From assembly GCF_046297595.1 (NCBI RefSeq), contig NZ_JBKBHT010000001.1:62001-126000 (forward strand): a DNA stretch of 64,000 bases, in the 5' to 3' direction. The position numbers and the translations under genes are program-made. Positions within the stretch are counted from its first letter, which is position 1, and every line of letters starts with the position of its first letter. This DNA comes from Ferrovibrio sp046297595 (lineage in GTDB: Bacteria > Pseudomonadota > Alphaproteobacteria > Ferrovibrionales > Ferrovibrionaceae). The notes beneath the pieces were generated by a model that worked only from the letters and a program-made list of their open reading frames with translations, was not told the origin of the DNA and searched no databases. Shown in pieces: positions 26,632 to 34,214 of this stretch.

Positions 26632-28242
26632 CAATCCGCCCAGCGGGCCGGGCCGGCAGCGTTCCGCCGGCAGGGTCACGGTCACCGTGGTGCCCTCGCC
26701 CAGGCGGCTCTCCAGATGCAGCTCGCCGCCATGCAGCGCGATCAGGTTGCGCGACAGCGACAGGCCCAGGCCGGTGCCTTCGTGGCTGCGCGACAGGGCA
26801 TTGGCCACCTGGCTGAAGGGCTGCTGCACGCGTTCGATGTCTTCCTCCGCGATGCCGATGCCGGTATCGGCCACCGCGACCTCCAGCCGCCCGTCGGGCA
26901 GGATTTCGCAGCGCACGTCCACGCTGCCGCCCTGCGGCGTGAACTTCACGGCATTGCTCAGCAGGTTGATCCAGACCTGGCGCAGGCGCCGCGTATCGCC
27001 CCACACCGCCGGCGCGGGGCCGGGCAGGGTCTTGCGCAGGGCAATCTGACCGCTCAGGGCATGCTCGCGCACCAGCAGCAGGGCGGCCTCCAGGCTTTCA
27101 TTCAGATCCAGCCATTCCTCGTCCAGCGCCATCTTGCCGGACTCGACCTTCGCCATGTCCAGGATATCGCCGATCAGCGCCAGCAGGTGCTCCCCGCTCT
27201 GCACGATGTCGCGGCAGTATTCGCGATACTTGGCATTGCCCAGCGGCCCCATCATTTCGTCCAGCAGCACCTGGCTGAAGCCCAGGATGGCATTCAGCGG
27301 GGTGCGCAGTTCGTGGCTCATATTGGCCAGGAAGTCCGATTTCGCCCGGTTGGCCTCCTCGGCCTGCTCCTTGGCCTGCAGAAGCTGCAGCTCGGCGCGG
27401 CGCTGCGTGCTGACATCGCGGAACATGCCCTCGATCATCACCACGCTGCCCTGCTCGTCGGCCACACGGCGCAGCGTCTTGGCGACCCAGATCGTGCTGC
27501 CGTCGCAGCGGCGCATCTCGGACCGGAAGTCCCGCACCAGGCCGTAGCGTTCCAGGTGGCGCATCATCTCGCGGCGGCGCTCGGGGTTCACATAGAGCTG
27601 CTCGCCGGCCCGCGTCACGGTGGCCAGCATCTCTTCCGGCGAATGGAAACCGAAAATCGCCGCGCCGGCGCGGTTGACCGCCAGCACCCGGCCCTCCGGC
27701 GTCACCTGGATGATGCCCTCGTGCACATTGTCGAAAATCTGGCGGTATTTGGCTTCGGCCTGCCGCAGGCGGATCTGGGCGCGCTTGCGCAGCGTGATAT
27801 CGGTGAAGACCGAGACATAGCCGCCCGTGGCCAGACGGCGCCAATCGAAATTCAGCCAGGTGCCGTCGGTGAGGCGGACTTCCTGCTTGCGGTCGGCCTT
27901 GGTGGAGGCGTCGATATAGGCATTGATCCAGGCCGTCGCCTCCTCGGCGCGGATGGTGAGCACACCGCGCGCAACCAGCAGCGCGAGGAAATCGCGGGCC
28001 GGCAGGCCGCGCCAGAGCGCGTTGTCGGGCAGGCCGAACAGTTCGGCCAGACGGCGGTTGAAATGGATCAGGTTCGGGCCGGCATCCCAGACCGCCAGCC
28101 CCTCGCCCATCGTGTCGAGTGCGGCATAGAGCAGGGATTCTTCGTTCGGCGGCTCCGGTGCCGGCGCAGACTCGTCCGCCGCCTCGCGATGGCGCGCGAG
28201 TGACGACAGAAACCGGTCTTCGCCGAACGGCGGTTCGCTCAC
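26509..28242 (-). CDS. Soluble PAS-PAS hybrid-less sensor histidine kinase
   Basis: This two-component sensor has no membrane segments. PAS-like domain 1 (about 40-150, LYAALDTMGEGLAVWDAG) and PAS domain 2 (about 165-290, YRQIFDNVHEGIIQVTPEGR) precede a HisKA motif (FLANMSHELRTPLNAILGF). The HATPase part has WINLLSNAVKFT, VADTGIGIAEEDIERVQQPF and GTGLGLSLSRNLIALHGGE. No receiver domain or partner regulator is adjacent. The GTG at 28242 has a run of six G before it and is preferred to ATG 28266. The kinase fold ends near TVTVTLPAER, and the last ~45 residues, antisense to the QOR gene, look like non-family read-through. Confidence 0.85.
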   Translation of the reverse strand: MSEPPFGEDRFLSSLARHREAADESAPAPEPPNEESLLYAALDTMGEGLAVWDAGPNLIHFNRRLAELFGLPDNALWRGLPARDFLALLVARGVLTIRAEEATAWINAYIDASTKADRKQEVRLTDGTWLNFDWRRLATGGYVSVFTDITLRKRAQIRLRQAEAKYRQIFDNVHEGIIQVTPEGRVLAVNRAGAAIFGFHSPEEMLATVTRAGEQLYVNPERRREMMRHLERYGLVRDFRSEMRRCDGSTIWVAKTLRRVADEQGSVVMIEGMFRDVSTQRRAELQLLQAKEQAEEANRAKSDFLANMSHELRTPLNAILGFSQVLLDEMMGPLGNAKYREYCRDIVQSGEHLLALIGDILDMAKVESGKMALDEEWLDLNESLEAALLLVREHALSGQIALRKTLPGPAPAVWGDTRRLRQVWINLLSNAVKFTPQGGSVDVRCEILPDGRLEVAVADTGIGIAEEDIERVQQPFSQVANALSRSHEGTGLGLSLSRNLIALHGGELHLESRLGEGTTVTVTLPAERCRPGPLGGLLADAQHDFSGGHPVGQAAERGPSLIKLVDSAEPRPPLAAD

Positions 28243-28525
28243 CTCACCCCCCTTGCCCGGACCCACGGCGGATGCAACGCCGTCGAACCTCCGGGTCCGT
28301 TGATCAAAGCTGGGGCCGGGGCGGCCTGCAACCGACCCCCACGCCGATCACCCGACAATTTAAGCTGATTCTTATCGTTTTACGCGTTTTCCGGGCGCAA
28401 ATTTGTCACACAGGGCGCCGCCGGCCGCAACACAAAATCGGCCTTTCCATTATAGACGATGGATTTAGGCAAATGCGGGTTGGCCGAAAGGGACAACCGA
28501 TGCTCACAGAGGTAGCAATGGCCAT
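28243..28525. other. Intergenic region upstream of the histidine kinase with a GAAA-capped hairpin
   Basis: About 280 bases carry no convincing gene. There is an AT-rich patch near 28360-28385, suitable for a leftward kinase promoter. On the plus strand a hairpin with stem GGTTG (28478-28482)/CAACC (28494-28498) encloses CC-GAAA-GG. A minute open frame of 18 codons (ATG 28459, TAG 28513) spans it. Both lie directly before a strong symmetric terminator, so a short plus-strand RNA is possible. No known RNA family was recognised. Confidence 0.3.
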
Positions 28526-28559
28526 AAAAAAGCCGGCCGCTTGCGCGGCCGGCTTTTTG
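28526..28559 (-). terminator. Intrinsic terminator of the decarboxylase gene
   Basis: A 10-bp perfect stem, AGCCGGCCGC (28531-28540) and GCGGCCGGCT (28545-28554), has a TTGC loop and A5/T4 flanks. On the minus strand it ends with a run of six T, 30 bases past the decarboxylase stop. It is nearly symmetric, so it could also stop plus-strand transcription. Confidence 0.85.
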
Positions 28560-28588
28560 CTCCCACCGGAACCGTCGGGTTGGCTACG

Positions 28589-29794
28589 TCAGATGCAGTA
28601 GCTCTTCAGCGGCGGAAAGCCGTTGAAGCCGACCGACGAATAGGTCGTCGTATAGGCGCCGGTGGACAGGATCTGGATTTTGTCGCCCACCTCGAGTGCC
28701 AGCGGCATCTCGTAGGCGGTCTTCTCGTACAGGATGTCGGCGCTGTCGCAGCTCGGACCGGCCAGCGACACCGGACCGGTCGGGCCACCGTCGCGGGGCG
28801 TGACGATCCGGTACTTGATCGCCTCGTCCATCGTCTCGGCCAAGCCGGAGAACTTGCCGATATCCAGATACACCCAGCGGCGATCCTCTTCGTAATCCTT
28901 GCGCGAGATCAGCACGACCTCGGCCTGGATCACGCCGGCATCGCCCACCAGGCTGCGGCCCGGCTCGATGATCATGTCCGGCAGGTTGTTGCCGAAATGC
29001 TTGGTCATCGCCTGGCTGACGGCCTGGGCATAGGCTTCCAGCATCGGAATGTCGGACCGGTAGCGCGCCGGGAAACCGCCGCCCAAGTTGATCATGCGCA
29101 GATCGACATCGGCCTGCTGCAGCACGGTGAACATCTGGGCGACCTGGGCCACCGCCTTGTCCCACTGCGACAGGTCGGTCTGCTGCGAGCCGACATGGAA
29201 GGAAATGCCATAGGGGTCGAGGCCCATCTGGCGCGCCTTCACCAGCAGGTCGGCCGCCATCTCCGGCGCGCAGCCGAACTTGCGCGACAGCGGCCATTCG
29301 GCGCCCTCGCACTGCATCAGCACGCGGCAGAAGACCTGCGAGCCCGGGGCAACCTCGGCCAGCTTCTCCAGCTCGCACAGCGAGTCGAAGGCATAGAGGC
29401 GCACGCCCTTCTCATAGGCCCAGGCGATGTCGCGCTTCTTCTTGATGGTGTTGCCGAAGGAGATGCGGTCCGGCGTGACGCCCTGATTCAGGCACTGCTG
29501 GATTTCGTTGGCCGAAGCCGTATCGAAGCAGGAACCAAGCGAACGCAGGCGGCGCAGGATTTCCGGCGCCGGGTTGGCCTTGATCGCGTAGTAGACCTTG
29601 GCCAGCGGCAGCAGGCGGCGCAGCTCGCGGTAGTTATGCTCGACCACGTCGACATCGACGACGAGGAACGGCTCGGAGTCCTTCGCCTCGGCGAGGAACT
29701 TCTGCATCTTCGGGGTGAGTAGACCCGGCTCAATACGCGACTTGGACGAAGAACGTCGCAGACGGGTGTTGGTGCGGCCAGCGGCTGCAAGCAT
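28589..29794 (-). CDS. Ornithine (or ornithine/lysine) decarboxylase, fold type III PLP enzyme
   Basis: This enzyme decarboxylates ornithine to putrescine and perhaps lysine to cadaverine. From the ATG at 29794 (GAGGGAGG upstream) it has 401 residues. The PLP lysine is in KVYYAIKANPAPEILRRL (about residue 70), with the LGSCFDTASANEI motif, the phosphate-binding NLGGGFP and IIEPGRSLVGDAG. The dimer-interface catalytic Cys lies in GPSCDSADILYE. This is the eukaryote-like class found in alphaproteobacteria, not the large fold-I SpeF. The 120-base leader and upstream promoter suggest post-transcriptional control. A polyamine importer lies 20 kb away in the same window. Confidence 0.9.
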   Translation of the reverse strand: MLAAAGRTNTRLRRSSSKSRIEPGLLTPKMQKFLAEAKDSEPFLVVDVDVVEHNYRELRRLLPLAKVYYAIKANPAPEILRRLRSLGSCFDTASANEIQQCLNQGVTPDRISFGNTIKKKRDIAWAYEKGVRLYAFDSLCELEKLAEVAPGSQVFCRVLMQCEGAEWPLSRKFGCAPEMAADLLVKARQMGLDPYGISFHVGSQQTDLSQWDKAVAQVAQMFTVLQQADVDLRMINLGGGFPARYRSDIPMLEAYAQAVSQAMTKHFGNNLPDMIIEPGRSLVGDAGVIQAEVVLISRKDYEEDRRWVYLDIGKFSGLAETMDEAIKYRIVTPRDGGPTGPVSLAGPSCDSADILYEKTAYEMPLALEVGDKIQILSTGAYTTTYSSVGFNGFPPLKSYCI

Positions 29795-29914
29795 CGAAAC
29801 CTCCCTCTCGGACCGGCTTTGAACCGGCACAGCTCACGCTGTGCGACCAAAAAGGACGCGTTCGTCGTTGCATAACCTGCCAGGGGCCATCGGCACGTGC
29901 GGGTGCGTCGTTGA
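29795..29914 (-). ncRNA. Structured 5' leader of the decarboxylase, candidate speF motif
   Basis: The roughly 120-nt untranslated leader contains a 7-bp hairpin, GCACAGC-GTGA-GCTGTGC, followed by a CCGG-TTCAAAG-CCGG hairpin shortly before the ribosome site. Alphaproteobacterial ornithine decarboxylase genes are known to carry the speF RNA motif in this position. The assignment here rests on gene context and hairpins; I could not match the consensus base by base. Confidence 0.4.
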
Positions 29915-29920
29915 AAGCGG

Positions 29921-29948
29921 TATTTACAGCATCGCGTCCCCATTGCAA
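29921..29948 (-). promoter_or_regulatory. Candidate sigma-70 promoter of the decarboxylase gene
   Basis: On the minus strand TTGCAA (29948-29943), 16 bases, then TAAATA (29926-29921). The predicted start near 29914 leaves a leader of about 120 bases before the ATG. Confidence 0.45.
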
Positions 29949-30035
29949 TAGGAAATCGCGGGCCGGCCAAAATTTTTTCCCGGCCGCTGCCGCGAGGCCG
30001 CGCGAGCAGGCCGACGCGACACCGTCACGACCAAC

Positions 30036-30063
30036 AAAAAAGCCGCATGGAATGCGGCTTTCT
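30036..30063 (-). terminator. Intrinsic terminator after the FecR-domain gene
   Basis: The stem AGCCGCAT (30041-30048)/ATGCGGCT (30052-30059) is followed on the minus strand by six T. It lies about 150 bases beyond the FecR-domain stop. The 145 bases in between, and the 70 bases from here to the decarboxylase promoter, show no convincing gene. Confidence 0.75.
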
Positions 30064-30208
30064 TCAAATCAGACTTCGGCGCGGGTCCACGTCGGCGGCG
30101 AGCGGCAGTGTGATAAAAAAACAATAACCTTCCTCTGCGCCACGCCTCGCCGCCGGCTCGCCGCGCCTCGGAGCGCAGCCCAGACGAGTCTCCCGGCGCG
30201 CCGGCGAC

Positions 30209-30865
30209 TCAGCGGGCGGCGATCTGGCTGGTGAGGCCCGTCAGATCCTGCAGCGCCTGAGGCGACAGCGGGGCCGGCTGGCTCGGAGCGCCGAGGCCAA
30301 GGATGCGCGTGGCATCACCGATAGTCTCCAGCCGCACGCTCTGGCCGCCAAAGCCCGTCACTTCGGCGCGGCCGGCGCTGAGCAGCGCGATCTGGGTGCT
30401 GTCGGGGCCGATGCGGCCGGCCACGATGGCGCTGCGCACGGTCACCGTGCCGGTCGGCAGCACGACATAGATGCTGCCCGGATTGGCGGAATCGAGGTGG
30501 AAACTGCCGCGCTCGAGCCGCAGCACGACCCGGTCGGCGGCGAATTCCTCGACGCTGATCACGCTGTTCGGGCCGATAATCACCACGCTGCGGTCGTTGA
30601 GGGTGAACTTGACCCCCGAGCCCGGGCCGCTGGCGATGCGACCGCCCAGGGCGACCGGCTGGCCACGGCGGCTTTCCTGGCCCACCACCTTCGCGGCCGG
30701 CCCCATGGCAGCCGCCACCGGCAGCGCCGGCAGGTCGGCAGCCAGTTCGATGCGGTCCGAGGCGGCGCGGCTGTCGGCCGCCCAGCTGCTGGCAGCAAGG
30801 CCTGCCGCAACGGCAGCGGCGAGGGTAAATGTGACGCGCAGGGCGCGGCGAAGGGCGACAGCCAT
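30209..30865 (-). CDS. FecR-domain exported protein
   Basis: This 218-aa protein (ATG 30865) has a signal peptide (ALRRALRVTFTLAAAVAAGL, cleavage near SWA-AD). The FecR-like beta domain is at about 60-165 (GQPVALGGRIASGPGSGVKF, DRSVVIIGPNSVISVEEF, VLRLERGSFHLDS). Unlike FecR of iron-uptake systems it has no membrane anchor or nearby sigma factor or TonB receptor, so it belongs to the periplasmic or secreted FecR-domain group, often of unknown function. The C-terminus is Pro/Gln/Leu-rich (PSQPAPLSPQALQDL). It is isolated, with its own terminator downstream. Confidence 0.8.
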   Translation of the reverse strand: MAVALRRALRVTFTLAAAVAAGLAASSWAADSRAASDRIELAADLPALPVAAAMGPAAKVVGQESRRGQPVALGGRIASGPGSGVKFTLNDRSVVIIGPNSVISVEEFAADRVVLRLERGSFHLDSANPGSIYVVLPTGTVTVRSAIVAGRIGPDSTQIALLSAGRAEVTGFGGQSVRLETIGDATRILGLGAPSQPAPLSPQALQDLTGLTSQIAAR

Positions 30866-30991
30866 GACACGGCTCCGGGGTTGTGGTGGGTTGCGGCTAC
30901 TGTGCAACCCATCTGGTACATCCGCAGCGGGATGCCAGTCCGGAAACTGTGACGGCAGCTACGAAGCTGCGCGCTGCGACAGGCTGTGAGG

Positions 30992-31630
30992 CTATTTCGT
31001 GCCGTAGATGCGGTCGCCGGCATCGCCGAGGCCCGGGCGGATATAGCCATGGCCGTCGAGCTGGCGGTCGATGGCGCAGGTATAGACCATCACGTCGGGA
31101 TGCTCGTCCTGCATGACGCGCAGGCCCTCGGGAACCGTCAGCAGGCAGACGAACTTGATCTGGCTTGCCCCCGCCTCTTTCAGGCGGGTGACGGCGGCGG
31201 CGGCGGAATGGCCAGTGGCCAGCATGGGATCGACCACGATCACCAGGCGCTCGCGCACATCATCGGGCAGCTTCAGGTAATACTCCACCGGCACCAGCGT
31301 TTCGGGGTCGCGGTAGAGGCCCACATGGCCCACGCGGGCCGAGGGCACGAGGTCGAGCATGCCGTCCAGGATGCCGTTGCCGGCGCGCAGGATGGAGACG
31401 AAGCACAGCTTCTTGCCGGCCAGGATCGGGGCCTGCATCTCCTCCAGCGGGGTTTCGATGGAAACCTTCTCCAGCGGCAGGTCGCGGGTGACCTCGTAGC
31501 AGAGCAGCAGGCTCAGCTCGCGCACCAGGCGGCGGAATTCGGCGGTCGAGACCTCCTTGCGGCGCAGGAGCGTCAGCTTGTGCTGCACCAGCGGATGATT
31601 GACCACCGTCGCATTCGGAAAGGCGTTCAT
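30992..31630 (-). CDS. upp: Uracil phosphoribosyltransferase (URC6 role)
   Basis: This enzyme makes UMP from uracil and PRPP. The 212-aa protein carries the PRPP loop VIVVDPMLATGHSAAAAV (about 125-142), the flexible-loop region CFVSILRAGNGILDGML and the uracil-recognising C-terminus YIRPGLGDAGDRIYGTK. It ends a leftward operon with the urc4 and urc1 genes, 40 bases after urc4. In the URC uracil-degradation pathway of the yeast Lachancea kluyveri the same activity (URC6) feeds uracil in as UMP. The gene may therefore serve catabolism as well as pyrimidine salvage. Confidence 0.95.
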   Translation of the reverse strand: MNAFPNATVVNHPLVQHKLTLLRRKEVSTAEFRRLVRELSLLLCYEVTRDLPLEKVSIETPLEEMQAPILAGKKLCFVSILRAGNGILDGMLDLVPSARVGHVGLYRDPETLVPVEYYLKLPDDVRERLVIVVDPMLATGHSAAAAVTRLKEAGASQIKFVCLLTVPEGLRVMQDEHPDVMVYTCAIDRQLDGHGYIRPGLGDAGDRIYGTK

Positions 31631-31670
31631 TGTGTGTCTTCCCCCAAGAAATCAGAAACCGCGTCGGAAA

Positions 31671-32903
31671 TCAGAAAACCGTGCCGTCGCTGGCGATGCT
31701 GAGCGGCGGGCCGCCATCGGCGCGCTTCTCCCTGGCGATCTTGCGCCCGGCCGCCCAGGTGCCGCCTTCCAGGATGCGCGCCAGCGGCATCTCGGCCGCC
31801 GTCTTGCCCAGGATGGCCCGCACCGGATCGGCGATGCGGTCGAGCAAAGCCACGGTCAGCGCGCGCCATTCCACCACGGCCTCGTCCTCGACCGGGATGG
31901 GATATTTCAGCAGCGCCTCGTGCCGCACGCTCAGCACGCCCGTGTCAATGAACAGGCCGCCGTTGCGGTATTCCGGCAGGCCGGTCAGATCGTCCAGCCC
32001 GCTTACCGCGATGCCGGCATCCTCGAAGATTTCCACCAGCGAGTAGCTCAGCCACTGCGACAGCTTGTGGAACGGCACCAGACCCGAGGTGAGGTCGCCG
32101 CTGACGATGCCGCGATGGCGCCACACATCGCCGAGATTGACGCCATCCAGTGTCATGCGCGACGGCCAGATCGGGCCCAGCCCATCCAGCACCGCCGCCA
32201 GGATCGCGCTGGCGGCGAGTTTGCCATTCTTCACCTGCGCCTTGAGGTGATCATATAGCCGGCCGATGCGGGCTTCCGCACCGAACAGGTCCGGTCGGGC
32301 CTTCAGCGCCGCGCCCAGGTTGCGCATCAGCGCCGCGCGGCCGTCCAGTCCCAGCAGCGGATTGGTATCGTCGGCCTGGAAGGCATGGGCGATGGCATTG
32401 GGCGCCAGCGGCATCAGGCCGGCGGCATCGGCGCGCAGGGGCTGCGCCTTGTCGCCCGAGAACAGCCCGCTTTTGAAGGCATGCAGGCTGGCCACCGCCA
32501 GGCCTTCCGAGCGCGCGATCTTGCGCCCCTCTTCCGTGAAGGCCCATTGCGCACCCGCGCCGGCATCCAGCAGCACGCTGACCACGCAGAGGTCGAAGCG
32601 GATGCGGGCGACCTCGTCGGCATCCACGCCTTTCAGCGTTGCCGCAAGCTGCCCCCAGCGGTCGACGCCACCGGCGGCGAAATGGCGCCAGCGCGCATGA
32701 TAGGGGATCTGCAGGGTCGGATAATTCTCGCGGATCACCTGCGCCACATATTCCGCCGTCGCCGGCATGGCTTCCAGATGCATCTCGAAATTCGGCAGCG
32801 CATCGCGCTCGGCCAGCATGAAAAGCTGGTTGCAGCGGTCGCGCACCGCCTGCGGCGTACGCAGCCAGGCAACGGCCTGGGCCGGATCGTTCAGGTTACC
32901 CAC
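31671..32903 (-). CDS. DUF1688 family protein, URC4 of the uracil catabolic pathway
   Basis: This 410-aa cytoplasmic protein of the DUF1688/URC4 family is required in Lachancea kluyveri for growth on uracil as nitrogen source. Its exact reaction is not settled. Conserved stretches include AVAWLRTPQAVRDRCNQLF at the start, PYHARWRHFAAGGVDRW, LCVVSVLLDAGAGAQWAF, SEGLAVASLHAF, SGLVPFHKLSQWLSYSLVE and EYRNGGLFIDTGVL. No signal peptide or cofactor motif is evident. It stands between urc1 (24 bases upstream) and upp (40 bases downstream), the arrangement that supports its assignment. Confidence 0.9.
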   Translation of the reverse strand: MGNLNDPAQAVAWLRTPQAVRDRCNQLFMLAERDALPNFEMHLEAMPATAEYVAQVIRENYPTLQIPYHARWRHFAAGGVDRWGQLAATLKGVDADEVARIRFDLCVVSVLLDAGAGAQWAFTEEGRKIARSEGLAVASLHAFKSGLFSGDKAQPLRADAAGLMPLAPNAIAHAFQADDTNPLLGLDGRAALMRNLGAALKARPDLFGAEARIGRLYDHLKAQVKNGKLAASAILAAVLDGLGPIWPSRMTLDGVNLGDVWRHRGIVSGDLTSGLVPFHKLSQWLSYSLVEIFEDAGIAVSGLDDLTGLPEYRNGGLFIDTGVLSVRHEALLKYPIPVEDEAVVEWRALTVALLDRIADPVRAILGKTAAEMPLARILEGGTWAAGRKIAREKRADGGPPLSIASDGTVF

Positions 32904-32927
32904 TGATACCTACTCCTCGAGACCAAA

Positions 32928-34214
32928 TTATTCCTCAAGACCGCGGCCCTTGGCCTTCTTCAGTTCGTCTTCGTCCGGCACCCTATCGGTGAAATAGCCG
33001 GCCGCCTTCTTGGCATCCATCTCCACCCTGGCATCGGCGGGGATCAGTTCGTCGGGGATCGGCACACGCTCGACCACCTGGATGCCGCTGTCGACGATCG
33101 GCTGGAACTTCATGTTGCTCATCGAGACCAGCCGGTCGATCCGGCCGATGCCCAGCCAGTGCAGGATGTCGGGCATCAGCTCCTGGAAACGCATGTCCTG
33201 CACGCCGGCTACGCATTCGGTGCGCTGGAAATAGGCCTCGGCGCGGTCGCCGCCTTCCTGCCGCTTGCGCGCATTGTAGACCAGGAACTTGGTCACCTCG
33301 CCCAATGCGCGGCCTTCCTTGCGGTTATAGACGATCACGCCCACGCCGCCCTGCTGCGCCTCTTCGATGCAGACCTCGATGCCATGCGCGAGGTAGGGCC
33401 GGCAGGTGCAGATATCCGAACCGAACACATCCGAGCCGTTGCATTCGTCATGGATGCGGCAGGCGATCTTGGTTTCCTTTTTGCCCAGCTTCGAGACATC
33501 GCCGAACAGGTAGACGGTCATGCCGCCGATGGGCGGCAGGAATACCTTCAGGTCGGGCCGCGTCACCAGCTCGGGGAACATGCCGCCGGTCTGCTCGAAC
33601 AGGCCGCGGCGCAGTTCGGTCTCGCTGATCTTGAAGCGCTTCGCGACGCCGGGCAGCCACCAGACCGGCTCGACCGCCATCTTGGTCACCTTCACGTCGC
33701 CATTGGCGGCCAGGATGTCGCCGTCGGGCTTCAGCCGGCCGGCCTGGATGGCCTGGTGCAGCTCGGGCATGTTGATATGCGCCTTGGTCACCGCGATGGT
33801 TGGCCGGATGTCCCATCCGGCGGCGATCTGCGCTGCGAAGACGTCCGTCGTCATATGGCCCCACGGGTCCATCGAGACGATCTTTTCCGGATCCGCCCAT
33901 TGCGGGAACGGGCCGATGGGTTCGGCCGGCGCAGTGTTGGTCAGGTCGGGCTTGTGCTCGGCCTTGAGCTGGCCGGCGGCGATGGCCAATGCGCGATACA
34001 GCGAATAGGCGCCCGAATGCGTGCCGATGGCATTCTTGCCGCCGGGATTCTTCAGCGTCGCCACAACAGGTCCGCGCTGGCGCGGATCGGCGGCGCCCCA
34101 CTCCACCGGCAGCGGCTTGGCGCTCGCCGAAGTGCTGGGATGCGAAGTCAGGACAATCGACTTCGGCGCGGCTTTCTTCTCGTTCGGGATATTGGGGATG
34201 TCTGTCGTACTCAT
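32928..34214 (-). CDS. GTP cyclohydrolase II-like protein, URC1 of the uracil catabolic pathway
   Basis: This 428-aa protein has a long N-terminal extension (about 1-225) before a RibA-type domain. The zinc cysteines are kept (RIHDECNGSDVFGSDICTC), but the catalytic-loop region reads RKEGRALGEVTKFLVYNARK instead of the RibA pattern REGRGIGL. The C-terminus (RFQELMPDILHWLGIGRIDR) is also typical of URC1. The family is thought to open the pyrimidine ring of a uracil nucleotide rather than make riboflavin precursor. Its ATG overlaps the carboxyltransferase stop as ATGA, and urc4 and upp follow. Confidence 0.9.
   Translation of the reverse strand: MSTTDIPNIPNEKKAAPKSIVLTSHPSTSASAKPLPVEWGAADPRQRGPVVATLKNPGGKNAIGTHSGAYSLYRALAIAAGQLKAEHKPDLTNTAPAEPIGPFPQWADPEKIVSMDPWGHMTTDVFAAQIAAGWDIRPTIAVTKAHINMPELHQAIQAGRLKPDGDILAANGDVKVTKMAVEPVWWLPGVAKRFKISETELRRGLFEQTGGMFPELVTRPDLKVFLPPIGGMTVYLFGDVSKLGKKETKIACRIHDECNGSDVFGSDICTCRPYLAHGIEVCIEEAQQGGVGVIVYNRKEGRALGEVTKFLVYNARKRQEGGDRAEAYFQRTECVAGVQDMRFQELMPDILHWLGIGRIDRLVSMSNMKFQPIVDSGIQVVERVPIPDELIPADARVEMDAKKAAGYFTDRVPDEDELKKAKGRGLEE

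Noticed and set aside
28459..28515. c-di-GMP riboswitch or other known riboswitch
   Set aside because: GGCAAA, GAAA and GGTAGC pieces occur, but spacing and the GCAAAGCC core are missing, and no downstream plus-strand gene exists.
29924..30124. 66-codon minus-strand frame upstream of the decarboxylase
   Set aside because: It contains a clear intrinsic terminator and the decarboxylase promoter, and its translation is not protein-like.
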